Shown here in pieces: positions 10,997 through 22,053 of a stretch of DNA of 64,000 bases (its first letter is position 1; each line of letters opens with the position of its first letter). The stretch is from Nicotiana tabacum (lineage: Eukaryota; Streptophyta; Magnoliopsida; Solanales; Solanaceae). The notes beneath the pieces are model-generated. The model was not told the origin of the DNA. It did not search any database and saw nothing but the letters and a program-made list of their open reading frames with translations. The position numbers and the translations under genes are program-made. The stretch lies in the NCBI RefSeq assembly GCF_000715075.1, contig NC_134097.1, positions 67,737,190-67,801,189 on the forward strand, in the 5' to 3' direction.

Positions 10997-12330
10997 TTGT
11001 GCGAAGTATCATTCTCCTATGCTCACACAGATGGTGAGAGCTTGTTCGTGATGGCATTACCTAGCGGCAGAGAGGCTGCTCTCTCATCTGTTAGAGGTAG
11101 AGGAAGAAGCTGCGGGAGGGCCACAACTCCTACTAGAGGACGAGGGCATCCTAGTGTCACCCTAGTAGTACCACTAGTGTATCCGGTAGAGGATCCTATT
11201 ATTAAGAAGCAGGATGAAGTACCTGCATCCGAGCCGAACCCAACAGATTTTCTAACCGCTGGGCTTTTAAGAGGTCATGGAATGTATATTGCGGTTCATG
11301 GATTCTATGACTCTGGTTGGGCTATTTCTAGCAGATCCGACCACATTTCAAGTGGGAGGGGGAGCATAGACCGCTACCGCTCATACGCCACGGCACGTTG
11401 CTATATGTATCAGACTCAAGGTGCACTGTCTGCGGGTGGGGCTCAGCCAATTATAGTGGTTAGAGCAGAGGCTAGACCAATCACAACCATTAAGGAGCAG
11501 AAGCGATTGGATAGATGGACTAGGATTCATCCTCCTTTATTTAGCGGTGAGCAGTCAAAGGACCCACTTGATTTCATTGACTGTTGCAGGGATATGCTCC
11601 GTAACATGGGAGTTATGGAGTCCAATAGGGTAGAATTTACCACATTTAAGCTAGAGGGTAAGGCCTGTAGATGGTGACATTTTTATCTCTAGAACAGGCT
11701 AGCAGGTTCGCCTCTCTTGACTTGGGATCGGTTCACACACCTTTTCTTGGAGAAGTATATTCTACCTTCATAGATATAGGAGCTACGAGGTCATCTTGAG
11801 TGGCTCTGACAAAGCATTTGATTGACTACGAGACGAGATTCACTAACTTGTTTCGTCATGCAGTTATCATACTCCTCACAAATGCATAAAGAGTGCTGAG
11901 GTTTACTGCAGATTTGCACCTTGAGATTCAGGTTTCTCTATCCCTAAAGGCAGAGATGATGACTCCATTCTTCTAGGTTATGGAGATAGCTCAAAGGATC
12001 AAGCATATCTGTAACTAGAGCAGAGAGTTCACGTTGAGGGATAAGCAGCCTCGACATTTTGGTAGATTCATTGGTGCCCCATTTAGGGAAAGGGGTCAAT
12101 CCAAGAGGGTCATCCTAGCATGCCAATGCATTCAGCACCACAGCCTATTTGGAGTGCTCTAGCACGACCCTACTTCAGCCCTATTCTAGAGAGTACTTAC
12201 CATCCGCCAACTATTCAAGGTTCCTCTAGTGGGTATTTATGCTATCAGGGTCAGAATTTTCCCACCCATTGAGGTTCTTTTGAGTACAGGGAATTAGGCC
12301 ACGTGAAGAAATTTTGTCCCAGGCTTAGGG
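10997..12330 (+). pseudogene. Gag of element A, broken
   Basis: Gag is the nucleocapsid and RNA-packaging precursor of the retrotransposon particle. The first open stretch (10997-11677, 226 codons) ends in a typical Del-type gag core: WTRIHPPLFSG, then a segment with DPLDFIDCCRDMLRNMG and FTTFKLEGKA. A TGA stop follows at the conserved W-x-W position, and the remainder (to about 12260) continues in changing frames. A zinc-knuckle remnant is at 12273-12326, with its first two cysteines replaced by Ser and Tyr while His and the last Cys remain. There is a run of basic Gly-Arg residues near codons 30-50. The copy cannot make a full Gag. Confidence 0.8.
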
Positions 12331-12439
12331 GCAAGGTAGTGCAGTAGGACCATCGACCCATGATTACTGCACCAGTTGCTACATTGTCTGTCCAACCGGC
12401 TAGAGGCAGAAGGCAGGTGGATAGGGGTCACCTTAAAGG

Positions 12440-12720
12440 TGAAGTCCAGTCAGGAGGTGCTCCAACTAGATTTTATATCTTCCTATCCATACCAGAGGCA
12501 CTCACCTCCTATGCAGTGATCACAGGTATTATTTCTGTCTCTCGTAGAGATTCTTCGATACTATTTAATCCAGGGTTTAATTATTCTTATGTCTCTTCTC
12601 TATTTTCTCCTTTTCTGGATGTACCTCATGAGTCCATAGGTGTTCTTGTATATGTGTGCACGCCAGTAGGTGATTGTGTTACTGTGGATCGTGTTTACTA
12701 GTCATGCGTAGTGACTTTTT
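12440..12720 (+). pseudogene. Aspartic protease region of element A, inactive
   Basis: The retropepsin-like protease would cut the Gag-Pol precursor. The stretch SYAVITGIISVSRRDSSILF followed by a serine-tyrosine-rich segment matches the Del/Tekay protease. The catalytic D-(S/T/P)-G triplet reads N-P-G, so the active aspartate has become asparagine. The frame ends at a TAG near 12699, shortly after VTVDRVY, where the family continues without a stop. Confidence 0.75.
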
Positions 12721-13109
12721 GTAGATATGAGACCAGAGCAGATCTTCTATTTCTCAATATGATTGACTTCGAGGTTATCCTAGGCATAGTCTAGTTGTAT
12801 TTGAAACATGCCATTCTCGATTTCCACGCCAAGAGTGTTACCTTGGTGATTCTAGAGTTGCCTAGGTTAGAGTGGAGGGGTTCATCTATTGGAATATCCA
12901 GTCGGGTTATCTCTTTCTTGAAGGCTCGATATATGGTCAAGAAGGGTTGTTTGGCTTATTTGCCCTTTGTTCGTCATACTCTTGTGATGACTCTTATGAT
13001 AGATTTAGTGCATCAAGTGTGGGAGTTTTTGAAGTATTTCCTTCTAATCTACCAGGTATGCCACTAAATCGTGATATCGATTAGGGAATTGATCTGGCAC
13101 TAGGAACCT

Positions 13110-14340
13110 AACCTATCTCCATTCCGCCTTATCGCATGGATCCAGTGGAGTTGAGAGAGTTAAAGGAGCACCTTCAGAATTTTCTTGAAAAGGGATTCAC
13201 CAGGTTGAGTGTGTCACATTGGGGTGCACCGGTATAATTTGTGTGTATGCGGATGTGAATTGATTACTGCTAGCTAAACAAAGTCACCATTAAGAATAAG
13301 TATGTGTTGCCGCGCATTGATTATTTGTTTAATAAGCTATAAGGTGCTAGAGTTTTCTTGAAGATTGACTTGAGATCTAGTATCATAACCTGAGGATTTG
13401 TGCTTCGGATATTCCGAAGATGGGTTTTCGGACTAGATATGGGCTCTATGAGTTGCTAGTGATGTCCTTTGGCTTGACTAGTGAACCCTCAACATTTATT
13501 GATTTGATAAATCAGGTGTTCTGGCTATATATTGACTCATTTGTCATTGTCTTCATTGATGACATATTGATGTACTCGCATTGTATGGCAGAGCATGATC
13601 AACATTTAATGATAGTGCTTCAAACCTTCAGGGAACAAAAGTTATATGCTAAGTTCTCCAAGTGCGAGTTCTGGTTAGATTCTATATCTTTATTGGGGAA
13701 TGTTGTATCAGGTGAGGGTATTAAGGTGGATACCAGGAAGATTGAGGTAGTTCAGAGTTTGTCTCATCCTACCACATCGATCGAGATCTGGTGTTTCTTG
13801 GGGCTAGCAGGTTATTATCGTTGATTTCTGGAGTGTTTATCGTCTATTATAGCTCTCTTGTCTAGATTGACCCAGAAGGGTGCTTAGTTTATGTGGTCCG
13901 TTAATTGCGAGGAGACTCGCAGAAGCTCAAGACCACATTGACTACAACACCAGTGTTGCTTTTGACCTCCGATTTGGGGTTGTATACTATGTATTGCGAT
14001 GTTTAACATGTTGGTTTGGTTGTGTATTGATGTAGGAGGGGCGATTTATTGCTTATGCTTCACATTAGTTGAATCCCCACGAGAAGAACTACCATGAGCA
14101 CGATTTAGAGTTGGCTGTGATAGTTCGTGCTCTTAAGATATAGAGGCTTTATCTTTATGGATTGTCATGTTAGGTTTACAATGATAACCACAAATTACAG
14201 CATCTATATAAGCAAATGGAACTTAATTTGTGGCAGTGCAAGTGGCTTGAGTTACTGAAGGATTATGATATTACCATCCTCTATCATTCAGGCAAGGCGA
14301 ATATGTTCGCAGATGCCTTGAGTATAAAGGCCAAAATTTT
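13110..14340 (+). pseudogene. Reverse transcriptase and RNase H of element A, broken
   Basis: The RT would copy element RNA into cDNA. Visible in order are the P-I-x-I-PPYRM start near 13118, the EKGF segment, a damaged C-I-D-Y-R-Q-L-N-K block near 13250 (a short deletion has removed the K-K-D-G part and added a stop), L-P-R-I-D, and an open stretch 13420-13824. That stretch carries the MSFGLT motif and the catalytic F-I-D-D at 13552-13563. RNase H follows to about 14340, where A-D-A-L-S closes the domain. Several in-frame stops interrupt the RNase H part. Confidence 0.85.
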
Positions 14341-14639
14341 GGGTAGTTTGGCGATCATTTCAGTAGAGGAGAGGCTATTGACTTTGTACATTTAGTCCTT
14401 AGCTAACAGACTTGTGAGGTTGGATATTTCTAAGCCAAGTCAGGTTCTTGCATATGTTGTGGCTCAGTCTTCTTTATTCAGGCGGATCAAGGCTCGTCAA
14501 AATGATGATCTGCACCTGTTGGTCCTTAAAGAGACGATGCTACGGGGTAATGCCAAGGAGATTACTATTGGTGATGATAGTGTTCTGTGACTCTAGTGTC
14601 GCTTATGTGTTCGTAATGTTGATAGTCTGAGGAACGGTT

Positions 14640-15870
14640 CTAGAGAAGGCACACAGTTCATGTTATTCTATTCATCTAGGCACCATGAAGATATATCATG
14701 ACTTGAGGCAGCATTATTGATGGGGGCGGATAAAGAAGGACATAGTTGAGTATGTGACGAGGTGTTTGAATTGACAGTAGGTTATGTACAGGCACCGTAG
14801 GCCATGTGTCTTACTTCAGTAGATGGTTCTATCGGAGTGGAAGTGGGAGTCCATCACTATGGATTTTGTGGTTAGTTTGACGCGAATGCCGAGGAAGTTT
14901 GATGTTGTTTGGGTCATTGTCGATAGACTGACCAAGACCGCACACTTTATTTCGGTGATGACTACATACACATTAGAGAGGTTAGACCAGATTTATATTC
15001 AAAATCTTCTGGTTGCATGGCGTGCCTATTTCCATCATTTGAGATAGAGGCACTTAGTTAACTTCACATTTCTATAGAGCTGTACAGAGTGAGTTGGGTA
15101 CCCGATTAGATCCCAGCACATCCTTTCATCCTTATACTAACGGGTAGTCAGAGCGAACAATTCAGATTCTGGAGGATATGCGTAGAGCATGTGTGATTGA
15201 CTTTGGAGGGTAGTGGGACCGATTCTTGCCGTTGGCTAAATTGCTTATAACCCACAGTTATTAGTCCAACATCAAGATGGATCCATTTGAGGCCTTGTAT
15301 GGTCAACAATGTTGTTCCCACATCGGTTGGTTTGAGCCCGATGAGGCTAGGATATATGGTACTGATTTGGTAAAGGAGCCTTAGATAAGCTAAAATTGAT
15401 ACAGGAGTGACTTCGCGCAGCACAGTCTAGGCAGAAAAGTTAGGCGGATCAGAAAGCACGTGATTTATCATTTATGGTGGGGGAGAAGGTTCTCTTGAAT
15501 GTCTCGCCAATGAAGGGTATCATGAGGTTCGGAAAGAGGACAACTGAGTTTGAGGTGTTGGAGCAACTTGGAGAGGCTGCTTACAACCTTGCTTTGACTC
15601 CTAGTCCGATATTCCTCATGTATGTGCTCCGGAGTTACCATGCCAACAGGTCCTATGTGTTAGATTACAACACAGTTCAGTTAGATGAGAGCTTGGCTTA
15701 TGAGGAGGAGCCAGTTGCTATTGCTAACAAGTAGGTCTTCAAGTTGAGGTATAAGAAGATTTCAGTAGTGAAGGTCCAGTGGAGGGTTCAACCATTCAAG
15801 GAGGCCACTTGGGATACCAATAAGGACATGCAGAGTAGATATCCACATTTATTCGACACATTATATATGA
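14640..15870 (+). pseudogene. Integrase with chromodomain of element A, broken
   Basis: Integrase joins cDNA to the host chromosome; the C-terminal chromodomain is thought to steer chromoviruses to heterochromatin. The HHCC zinc-binding part is near 14660-14790. The core starts with WESITMDFV (14847) and VDRLTKTAHFI (about 14918). The second catalytic aspartate block near 15040 is destroyed by a stop and frame loss. An open stretch at 15474-15734 begins MVGEKVLLNVSPMKG and is followed, past a TAG stop at 15732, by chromodomain residues VKVQW and F-K-E-A-T-W, then R-Y-P-H-L-F near 15850. This order marks the element as a chromovirus. Confidence 0.85.
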
Positions 15871-15902
15871 TTCTAAACCCGTTCAAGGACGGACATTTTA
15901 TT

Positions 15903-15915
15903 AAGAAGTGGAGAC
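15903..15915 (+). other. Polypurine tract of element A
   Basis: AAGAAGTGGAGAC lies directly before the TGTAATGG start of the 3' LTR. The purine run is the expected primer for plus-strand DNA synthesis and fixes the LTR start. Confidence 0.75.
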
Positions 15916-16455
15916 TGTAATGGCCGACCGATCATTTTACGTTCTAGATTCCCGTTCCTCTATTTAAGACTTCCCGTATGTGCTTTTCCTATTTTATTAC
16001 TTTCGGAGACAGTTGTTTTGGTTTTGGAAGGTTTCAGGTTGAATTCGAAAGACTTAATTCCATAATAGTGGCCTAAGGTGACCAAGTTTGACTTGAGTCA
16101 ACACTTTGAGTAAACGATCTCGGAATCATGATTTGAAGGTACCAATAGGTTCTTATGAAGCTTTTGGACATGGATGTATGTTCAGATCGGGTTTCGGGTA
16201 CAGAGAGCATTTCAACGCTTATTGTTGAAAATTGACATCTTGAAGGTTTTAGAGTTTTATAAGTTTTATTTAAAGTTGACTTTGGTATTATTGATGTCCG
16301 TTTTAGATTATGAACCTTGGAATAGGTTTGTATCTTGATTTGTGACTTGTGCGTAAAATTTGGCATCATTTCGAGTTTTCTAAGTATGATTCGCCATGTT
16401 CGGGGTTAGTTGGATGAATTTTGACGCTCAAAAGTTGATTAATTTGGTTTGAGGT
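15916..16455 (+). repeat. 3' LTR of element A, first part
   Basis: The LTR begins TGTAATGGCC and can be followed against 612-1150 over its whole length, including the GTTCCATAATAGTGGCC block. It stops at GAGGT (16451-16455), where element T1 is inserted. GAGGT is the left copy of the T1 target duplication. Confidence 0.9.
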
Positions 16456-17213
16456 TGTATACGGTAAAATTAGAGGGTCCAATTTTTGGTAATTACGACG
16501 CTTCATAAGCACGTCTCCATAGGCTCGTGATTATGGTCGAGATTAGCACCCGAGGGGTTATTGATGTCTAGCCACGAGGCAGTGTGGACCTATAGTTATA
16601 GTGAAAAAGTGGGAGATTCCCAAGGCATGTGCTAAAGCTACCCTAGTCTATTTAGCTAGCTCAAGCCCGTACCGTGGCATGAAATAGTTGTACCAACCAT
16701 GTATCTTTGTAATAAATGCATTTGTACAATGTTGGGACTCCCCCTCATATATAAAGGGGATCCTTTTCATTTTGTAAAAGATCTGATGCTCAATATTGAA
16801 TACACAAGAACATTCTCTCTGCTCTCTAACATATTCACTTGATCATATTAATTCCATTTATTGCTTATATCCATTGTGTTCTATTTATTGTTCTTCATTT
16901 ATTGCTCATTATTGTTTATAACAGGCTTCCATCAAAGCCATCATAACTATTAGTCCTCCATCAACTACCCTTGGCAGGGCATCCGATTCGACCTTGAGGC
17001 CCCGAATACGCGAGCTCGAGGCCCCGAATACGCGAGCTCGAGGCCCCTATGATTAGCCATTCGGTTTGGTTATCGCATTGTTTTCAAGCTATTATCTTGT
17101 TTTCCAAGTCTTTTACTTAGTATCAATTGCCTACCAATTAGCATAAAATAGATCACATATTTTTAGAACCACAAAATCAAATCTAATTATAATTACCATT
17201 TTCAAGGTAAACA
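16456..17213 (+). repeat. 5' LTR of T1 (758 bp)
   Basis: It starts TGTATACGG and ends AGGTAAACA. A TATA-like CATATATAAAGG (about 16746-16757) stands roughly 290 bp in and is conserved in the 3' copy (26835). A 22-bp GC-rich unit (GAGGCCCCGAATACGCGAGC plus two bases) occurs twice here at 16997-17040 but only once in the 3' LTR, which explains most of the length difference. Confidence 0.92.
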
Positions 17214-17216
17214 GTT

Positions 17217-17233
17217 TGGCGCCAACCTTGGGG
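17217..17233 (+). other. Primer binding site of T1
   Basis: TGGCGCCAACCTTGGGG starts three bases after the LTR end. The first seven bases, TGGCGCC, match the complement of a tRNA ending in GGCGCCA, as in plant tRNA-Asp. The rest matches poorly, so the tRNA is uncertain. Confidence 0.65.
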
Positions 17234-17330
17234 CTAAAAGCAATAGTGATTATTTTCTTGCTGGTTTACTACATAATGCAAGTCACATTTCACACTTTTT
17301 CTTGTCCAAGATCTTTCATTTCAGGTCAAA

Positions 17331-18842
17331 ATGTCTAACTCAGTAAATGCACGTGAAAACAACAATCTTAAGGACCATGGAGAGAATGGTGTGGATGTTC
17401 CAGGTGTTGGTGTACCATCACAAAACCCTGAGAATGCACCAGAACCAATTCTCGTGGACGTGGTCTCGCGCAACGCTCAACATGTCGAAATAAGCTCCCA
17501 CACCAATAGGAGCATACACCAGGAAGACCAATAGGAAGCTCAAAAAACCCCAGCTCAGGAAGAACAAGGGGTTAGCCTTCACGTCATCTTTGAAATGTTA
17601 CAAGTACAACAGCTGGCGATTGCTTAGCTGCAAAGCCACCAAAAGACTCCCAACACGGTAGCTCGGGAAAAGGCTCCCCGAGCCGAGTAAGTGCCAGAAA
17701 GATCAAGCAACAACGGGTTGGCAGCCGACCCTGCCATCATCAAGATGTTCGAGGACCTCACACAGAGGATCGAGCCGGGCGAGAATAAGATAGAAGCCAA
17801 CGACAAGAAGGTAGAGACGTACAATTCGAGGGTCAATCAAATTCCGGGCACACCCCCAATTCTGAGAGGTGTAGATTCGAAGAAGTTTGTACAAAAGCCG
17901 TTCCCGTAGGAAGCGGCCGTAAAACCTACTCCAAAGAACATCAGAATGCCCAATCTTTCGAAGTACAATTGAACCTCGGCCCCTAACAAGCATGTCACTG
18001 CTTACACTTGTGCAGTGAAGGGCAATGACCTAAAGGACGACAAGATCGAGTCTGTCCTACTGAAAAAATTCGGAGAGACGCTTTCAAAAGGGGAAATGAT
18101 GTGGTATCACAACCTGGCCCCAAACTCAATAGATTCATTTGCTATGTTGGCAGATTCTTTCATAAAGGCACATGCTGGTTCCATCAAAGTAGCTATAAGA
18201 AAATCCGACGTCATCAAAATCAAGCAAATGGAGAACGAGATGCTGCGAGAATTCATATCTCTCTTTCAAATGAAACGAATGGAACTACCACCGGTCTTCG
18301 ACGACTTGGCGGTGCAGGCCTTCACTCAAGGTTTGAACGAGCGAAGTTTGGTAGCTTCGAAGCAACTGAAGCAAAACTTAGTCGAATATCTCGCCGTGAC
18401 TTGGTCGGACGTCCACAACTAATACTAATCAAATATCAGGTTCGAAGACGACCAACTAGGAGCCCCCTGGGGCTCGGTATATCCTAGATGGCTTCTAGTA
18501 GAGGAGTCGAAGCCGAATAATGAGAGATACCAACCATACACTGAAGACAGAAGGAACGCCCCAAGGCGCAACATACCCCGCAATGATCGGAGGATGGATC
18601 GAGGCCAGAATCCTCGGGGACTTTTTACCAGAGCTGGATTTGATAGGCACACAGGGCCGACAGAGGTGCCCCGCTTGTTGGAATACAACTTCAACGTTGA
18701 CATTTCATACATCGTATTCGTCATCAGTAAAATCAGAAACATTAGGTGGCCAGAGCCTGTACAATCAGATCCTTCGCAAAGAAACCATAACTTAGTGTGT
18801 GAATTTCACAACACACACGGTCACATCACCGAAGATTGTCGG
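17331..18842 (+). pseudogene. Gag of T1, broken into several frames
   Basis: The likely start is ATG 17331 (MSNSVNAREN), 118 bases after the LTR, giving a polar N-terminal region. A stop at 17532 and frame changes follow. The recognisable gag core is at 17940-18422: residues K-x-F-G-E-T-L-S, MMWYHNLAPNSIDSF, F-x-K-A-H and FTQGLNERS are those of the retrotransposon gag domain of Tat-lineage elements. A zinc knuckle of the variant type C-x2-H-x4-H-x4-C stands at 18798-18842, directly before a TAA stop. Only fragments could be made from this copy. Confidence 0.85.
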
Positions 18843-18979
18843 TAACTCCAGGAAGAAGTAGCCCGATTAATCAGCAAGGGTCAACTTCGAGAATTCCTCA
18901 GCGATCGAGGCAAAAATTAGTTCTAGGAAAGAGAGACGACCAACAAAAATGAAACAAATGAGCCCAACATGTAATCCAC

Positions 18980-19600
18980 ATGATCTTAGGAGGCATCGAT
19001 GCTCCACAAAAACCCATGATCAGAAGAACAAAAATATCCATCACACCCGAGGATGCTCTCGCATTCAGCAACAAGGACATCGAAACCTTGTCTCAGCCTC
19101 ACAACGACGCACTGATAATCTCTTTACTTGTAAATATATTTCAAATTAAACGTGTACTTATGGATCCAGGTAGCTCAGCCAATATTATCAGGTCAAGGGA
19201 TGTAGAGCAGCTCGAACTGCTTGACCAAATCGTGCCCTCCTCTCGAGTCCTCAATGGGTTCAACATGGCGAGCAAAACAACGAAAGGGGAAATCACCCTC
19301 CCAGTCAACGTGGCCGGCACAACCCAAAATGCCAAATTCCATGTCATCGAAAGAGGCATGAGGTACAAAGCCTTGTTCAGGAGGCCATGGATACACTGCA
19401 TGAGAGCAATACAATCCACCCTCCATCAAATGATGAAATACACTGCATGGAGGGTGGATTGTATTGCTCTCATGCAGTGTATCCATGGCCTCCCGAACAA
19501 GGCTTTGTAAAAACTGTGTATGGGGAGTAGCATGCAACAAAAGAGATGTTCGCGATGCACGACGTTGAACCAATACCAATACCTCCACCATCGAAGGAGC
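18980..19600 (+). pseudogene. Protease-like region of T1, disrupted by a fold-back
   Basis: Downstream of gag an open stretch (18980-19510) reads like the aspartic protease of Tat-like elements: I-x-P-E-D-A-L near residue 22, the active-site region RVLMDPGSSANII at residues 59-70, N-G-F near the middle and RPWIHCMRAIQSTLH near residue 138. The active triplet is D-P-G where most relatives have D-(T/S)-G. After the STLHQMMK block the frame runs into an inverted repeat and loses homology. The family sequence then reappears past 19503 (E-M-F-A near 19545). No reverse transcriptase follows. Confidence 0.75.
19364..19509. repeat. 63-bp inverted repeat (fold-back) in the protease region
   Basis: The arm 19364-19426 is repeated inverted at 19447-19509 with one mismatch, around a 20-bp spacer. 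The left arm is normal element coding sequence; the spacer end and right arm are extra. The duplication therefore arose after the element formed, most simply by strand switching during cDNA synthesis or repair. Confidence 0.95.
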
Positions 19601-19609
19601 TAAAGGATA

Positions 19610-20610
19610 ATCAAACAGTAAGATAGCGATAACAAGCTACATTCTCGGCTACGCCCGACTAAACAAAATGAAGGACCTTATCGAGTCCTCAAAACAGACG
19701 ATTGAATCACATCGAGGTCCAAAGCACCGTCAATAGTAAGGTATGGTCACCCCCCTTTTCAGTTGGATTTTATACTAACCACAATGCAGGTATCTGATCG
19801 AAACGGCCGAAGCGCTTTCCAACTCGAAGGCCTTAGGTTCCAAAAACATACATTGCACTCTTTTCCTTCGACCAAGTATTTATCCCAAGAAGGGTTTACC
19901 GGCAAGGTTTTTAACCAGGCAACATCTATATGCTACCTAAGGAAGACGCAACAAGTATTCAAGGCTTCTTTTCGAATCAACCTCGAATATTGGGGGGCAT
20001 CCCGTCGGAAGGTCACCTCCTCGTAGAAGCCAAGATATGCTGAACGGGGTCACGATAGGAAAATAATGTACCGGGCCAAACGGTCGAACGAACCATGTCC
20101 GTATAGGATAACCGAGCCCTTAACCGCGAAAACGTTTATACTTGTACCAAGTAATCAAAGAATACTTTCCAAAGCATTTCGCGTTTCAAAGAAGCTCGGT
20201 CTATTTGCAAAAATGACTCCAGAGCCAAAAACGTCCTAAACACTCAAGGACTGGCGTCAACAACTCGGAACCATACTACCTCCGGGTCGGAGCTTCAAAC
20301 TCATAAGCCCTCAATGATGCAACATCAAGTTTACAAAACGGCTCCAGAGCCAAAAGCATCCCGAATACTCGGGGACTGGCATCAAAAATTCGAGGATGTA
20401 AGACCTCGGGATCGGAAGGTTAGAACTCGTAAGCCCTCAATGAGGCAATACCAAGTCTTCAAGGAATGGATCCCGAGCCAAAAAACTTTCGACGACTTGG
20501 GTACTGCCGCCAATCTCCACCCCCATCGACTTATCAACCACCCAAGGCCATAAGACCCTATGTGGGCAACCTCAGTCTCGTAAAACCTACTTAAGGCAAC
20601 AACAATATCT
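19610..20610. other. Non-coding interior of T1 after the protease
   Basis: Here an autonomous Tat element would carry reverse transcriptase. I find no RT motif in any frame. A short open frame at 19763-20026 has no recognised domain. Phrases such as TCGGGGACTGGC and AAGCCCTCAATGA recur (20220-20450), suggesting older diverged repeats. Confidence 0.6.
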
Positions 20611-20790
20611 GTAAAACCTCAAGCAAGGCATGAACCACCCTTGTACCAAGTGACTAAAACTGTAAGAACTCAAGCAAGGCATGAACCACACTTGTACCAA
20701 GTGACCAAAACTGTAAGACCTCAAGCAAACCTTAAGCAAGGCACGAACCATACTGGTACCAAGTGACCAAAACTATAAGACCTCAAAGGC
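20611..20790 (+). repeat. Tandem repeat of 51 bp in T1
   Basis: Units begin at 20611, 20662, 20713 and 20775. Each has a GTAAGACCTCAAGCAAGGCA-like start and a TGTACCAAGTGACCAAAAC-like end. The third is longer by 11 bp through an internal duplication. Tandem repeats in the untranslated interior are frequent in Tat and Ogre elements. Confidence 0.85.
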
Positions 20791-21269
20791 ATGCAAAAAG
20801 TTGTAAGACCTTACAAAAGGAAAAATCCCGATCTTAAAGTTAAGTCTATATATCGAACTTGTATGACCCTAAAAAGGTATACCCTCGATATAGACGCCGA
20901 AACTACTTCACTCAGGAACTGAAAGGCTCCGGCCAAATGCAGTGAATACGCTTACAAGGCTGTATCAGCCAAACTAATATGACTCGGGGATGCCTGACCG
21001 CTAGTGTAAAATAATAGGCCTTCAATTACTTCAAAAAAACTTCGGAAAGAACTGGTTAAACAGGCTACCCTCGACATAGGCAAAAGAGCTTGGACCATGT
21101 CAGCTCCAAACTATAGGCTTCGAGATACTCTGGCACCGAGCCAAACCTCCCGAGGTGATGGATCATCACCATATAGTGACTCACAATCAAGGTTTTTATC
21201 AAGCCATCGAAGAGTCAGGCAAACACAATTTCAAAAGTCCTTAATGAGGGAAAAATAAAGCCTACTAGA

Positions 21270-21490
21270 GGTCGTACCAACCCAATGCGTAAGAGCCATT
21301 GCCACCAACCCTTATAAAAGGTCGATGCGTAAGAGCCACTACCGCCAACCAATATAAAAGGTCGTACCGACTCAATGCATTAGAGCCACTACTGCCAGTC
21401 CATATAAAAGGTTGTACCGACCCAATACATAAGAGCCACTACCGTCAGCCCATATAAAAGGTCGTACCGACCAGACGTGTAAGAGCCTAA
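21270..21490 (+). repeat. Tandem repeat of about 55 bp in T1
   Basis: Four to five units contain GGTCGTACCGACCCAATGC, then GTAAGAGCCACTACCGCCA and CATATAAAAG. The first unit carries a deletion. A further diverged unit follows near 21620-21670. The repeated CATATAAAAG could look like a TATA box, but its repetition argues for a structural repeat. Confidence 0.85.
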
Positions 21491-21499
21491 GGGCCAGCT

Positions 21500-22053
21500 T
21501 TAAATTCAAAAACTTAAGGGTCAATGAGCTCTAGTCGAAACCCGACTCAGAGATTGAACCCGAAACGGTTAACTAAAAATGCCTAAGAGCAAAAGCATAA
21601 GAGCTCAAACGCCAGCTAATACTAAATGGTCGTACCGACCAAGCGCGTAAGAGCCTACGGGCCAGCCCAATGAGCCCCATGGCCATACTATGAATCTGAG
21701 GACTCTTTTTAACTCGAAGACCAGTTCATCTGGCTAACGACTGACAAATATCAAGGCAAGGGGAAATGCATGAAAAATAAAACCATGAGGCTTCCTTTTA
21801 TACATATATGTGAGAGAATACAAGCTTCATTTAAAAAGTTCTTTGAAAGCACTATACACGAAACGAGAAAGGAAAGGCTTAATATACATCCCCCTTGGGG
21901 ACTACGGTCTATCGGCCTCTTTCTCACTATTTTCGGCATCAGATAGAAGGAGCTTAGTGCCATATTCTTCCACCTTCACCTACTTTATCTCTTCCAAGAG
22001 ATCGAAGCCCCTGGCATGAATTTCCTCGAGGGTTTCCCTCCGAGATTTATACC
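21500..22053. other. Non-coding stretch of T1 before the antisense gene end
   Basis: This region holds diverged relatives of the GTAAGAGCC repeat and then non-repetitive DNA leading to the 3' end of the minus-strand frame. Open frames at 21751-21963 and 21810-22019 overlap on opposite strands and show no domain. I see no gene of its own here. Confidence 0.5.

Noticed and set aside
20600..21500. Possible CRISPR-like array
   Set aside because: Units are directly adjacent and similar over their whole length, so these are tandem repeats without unique spacers, in a plant retrotransposon.
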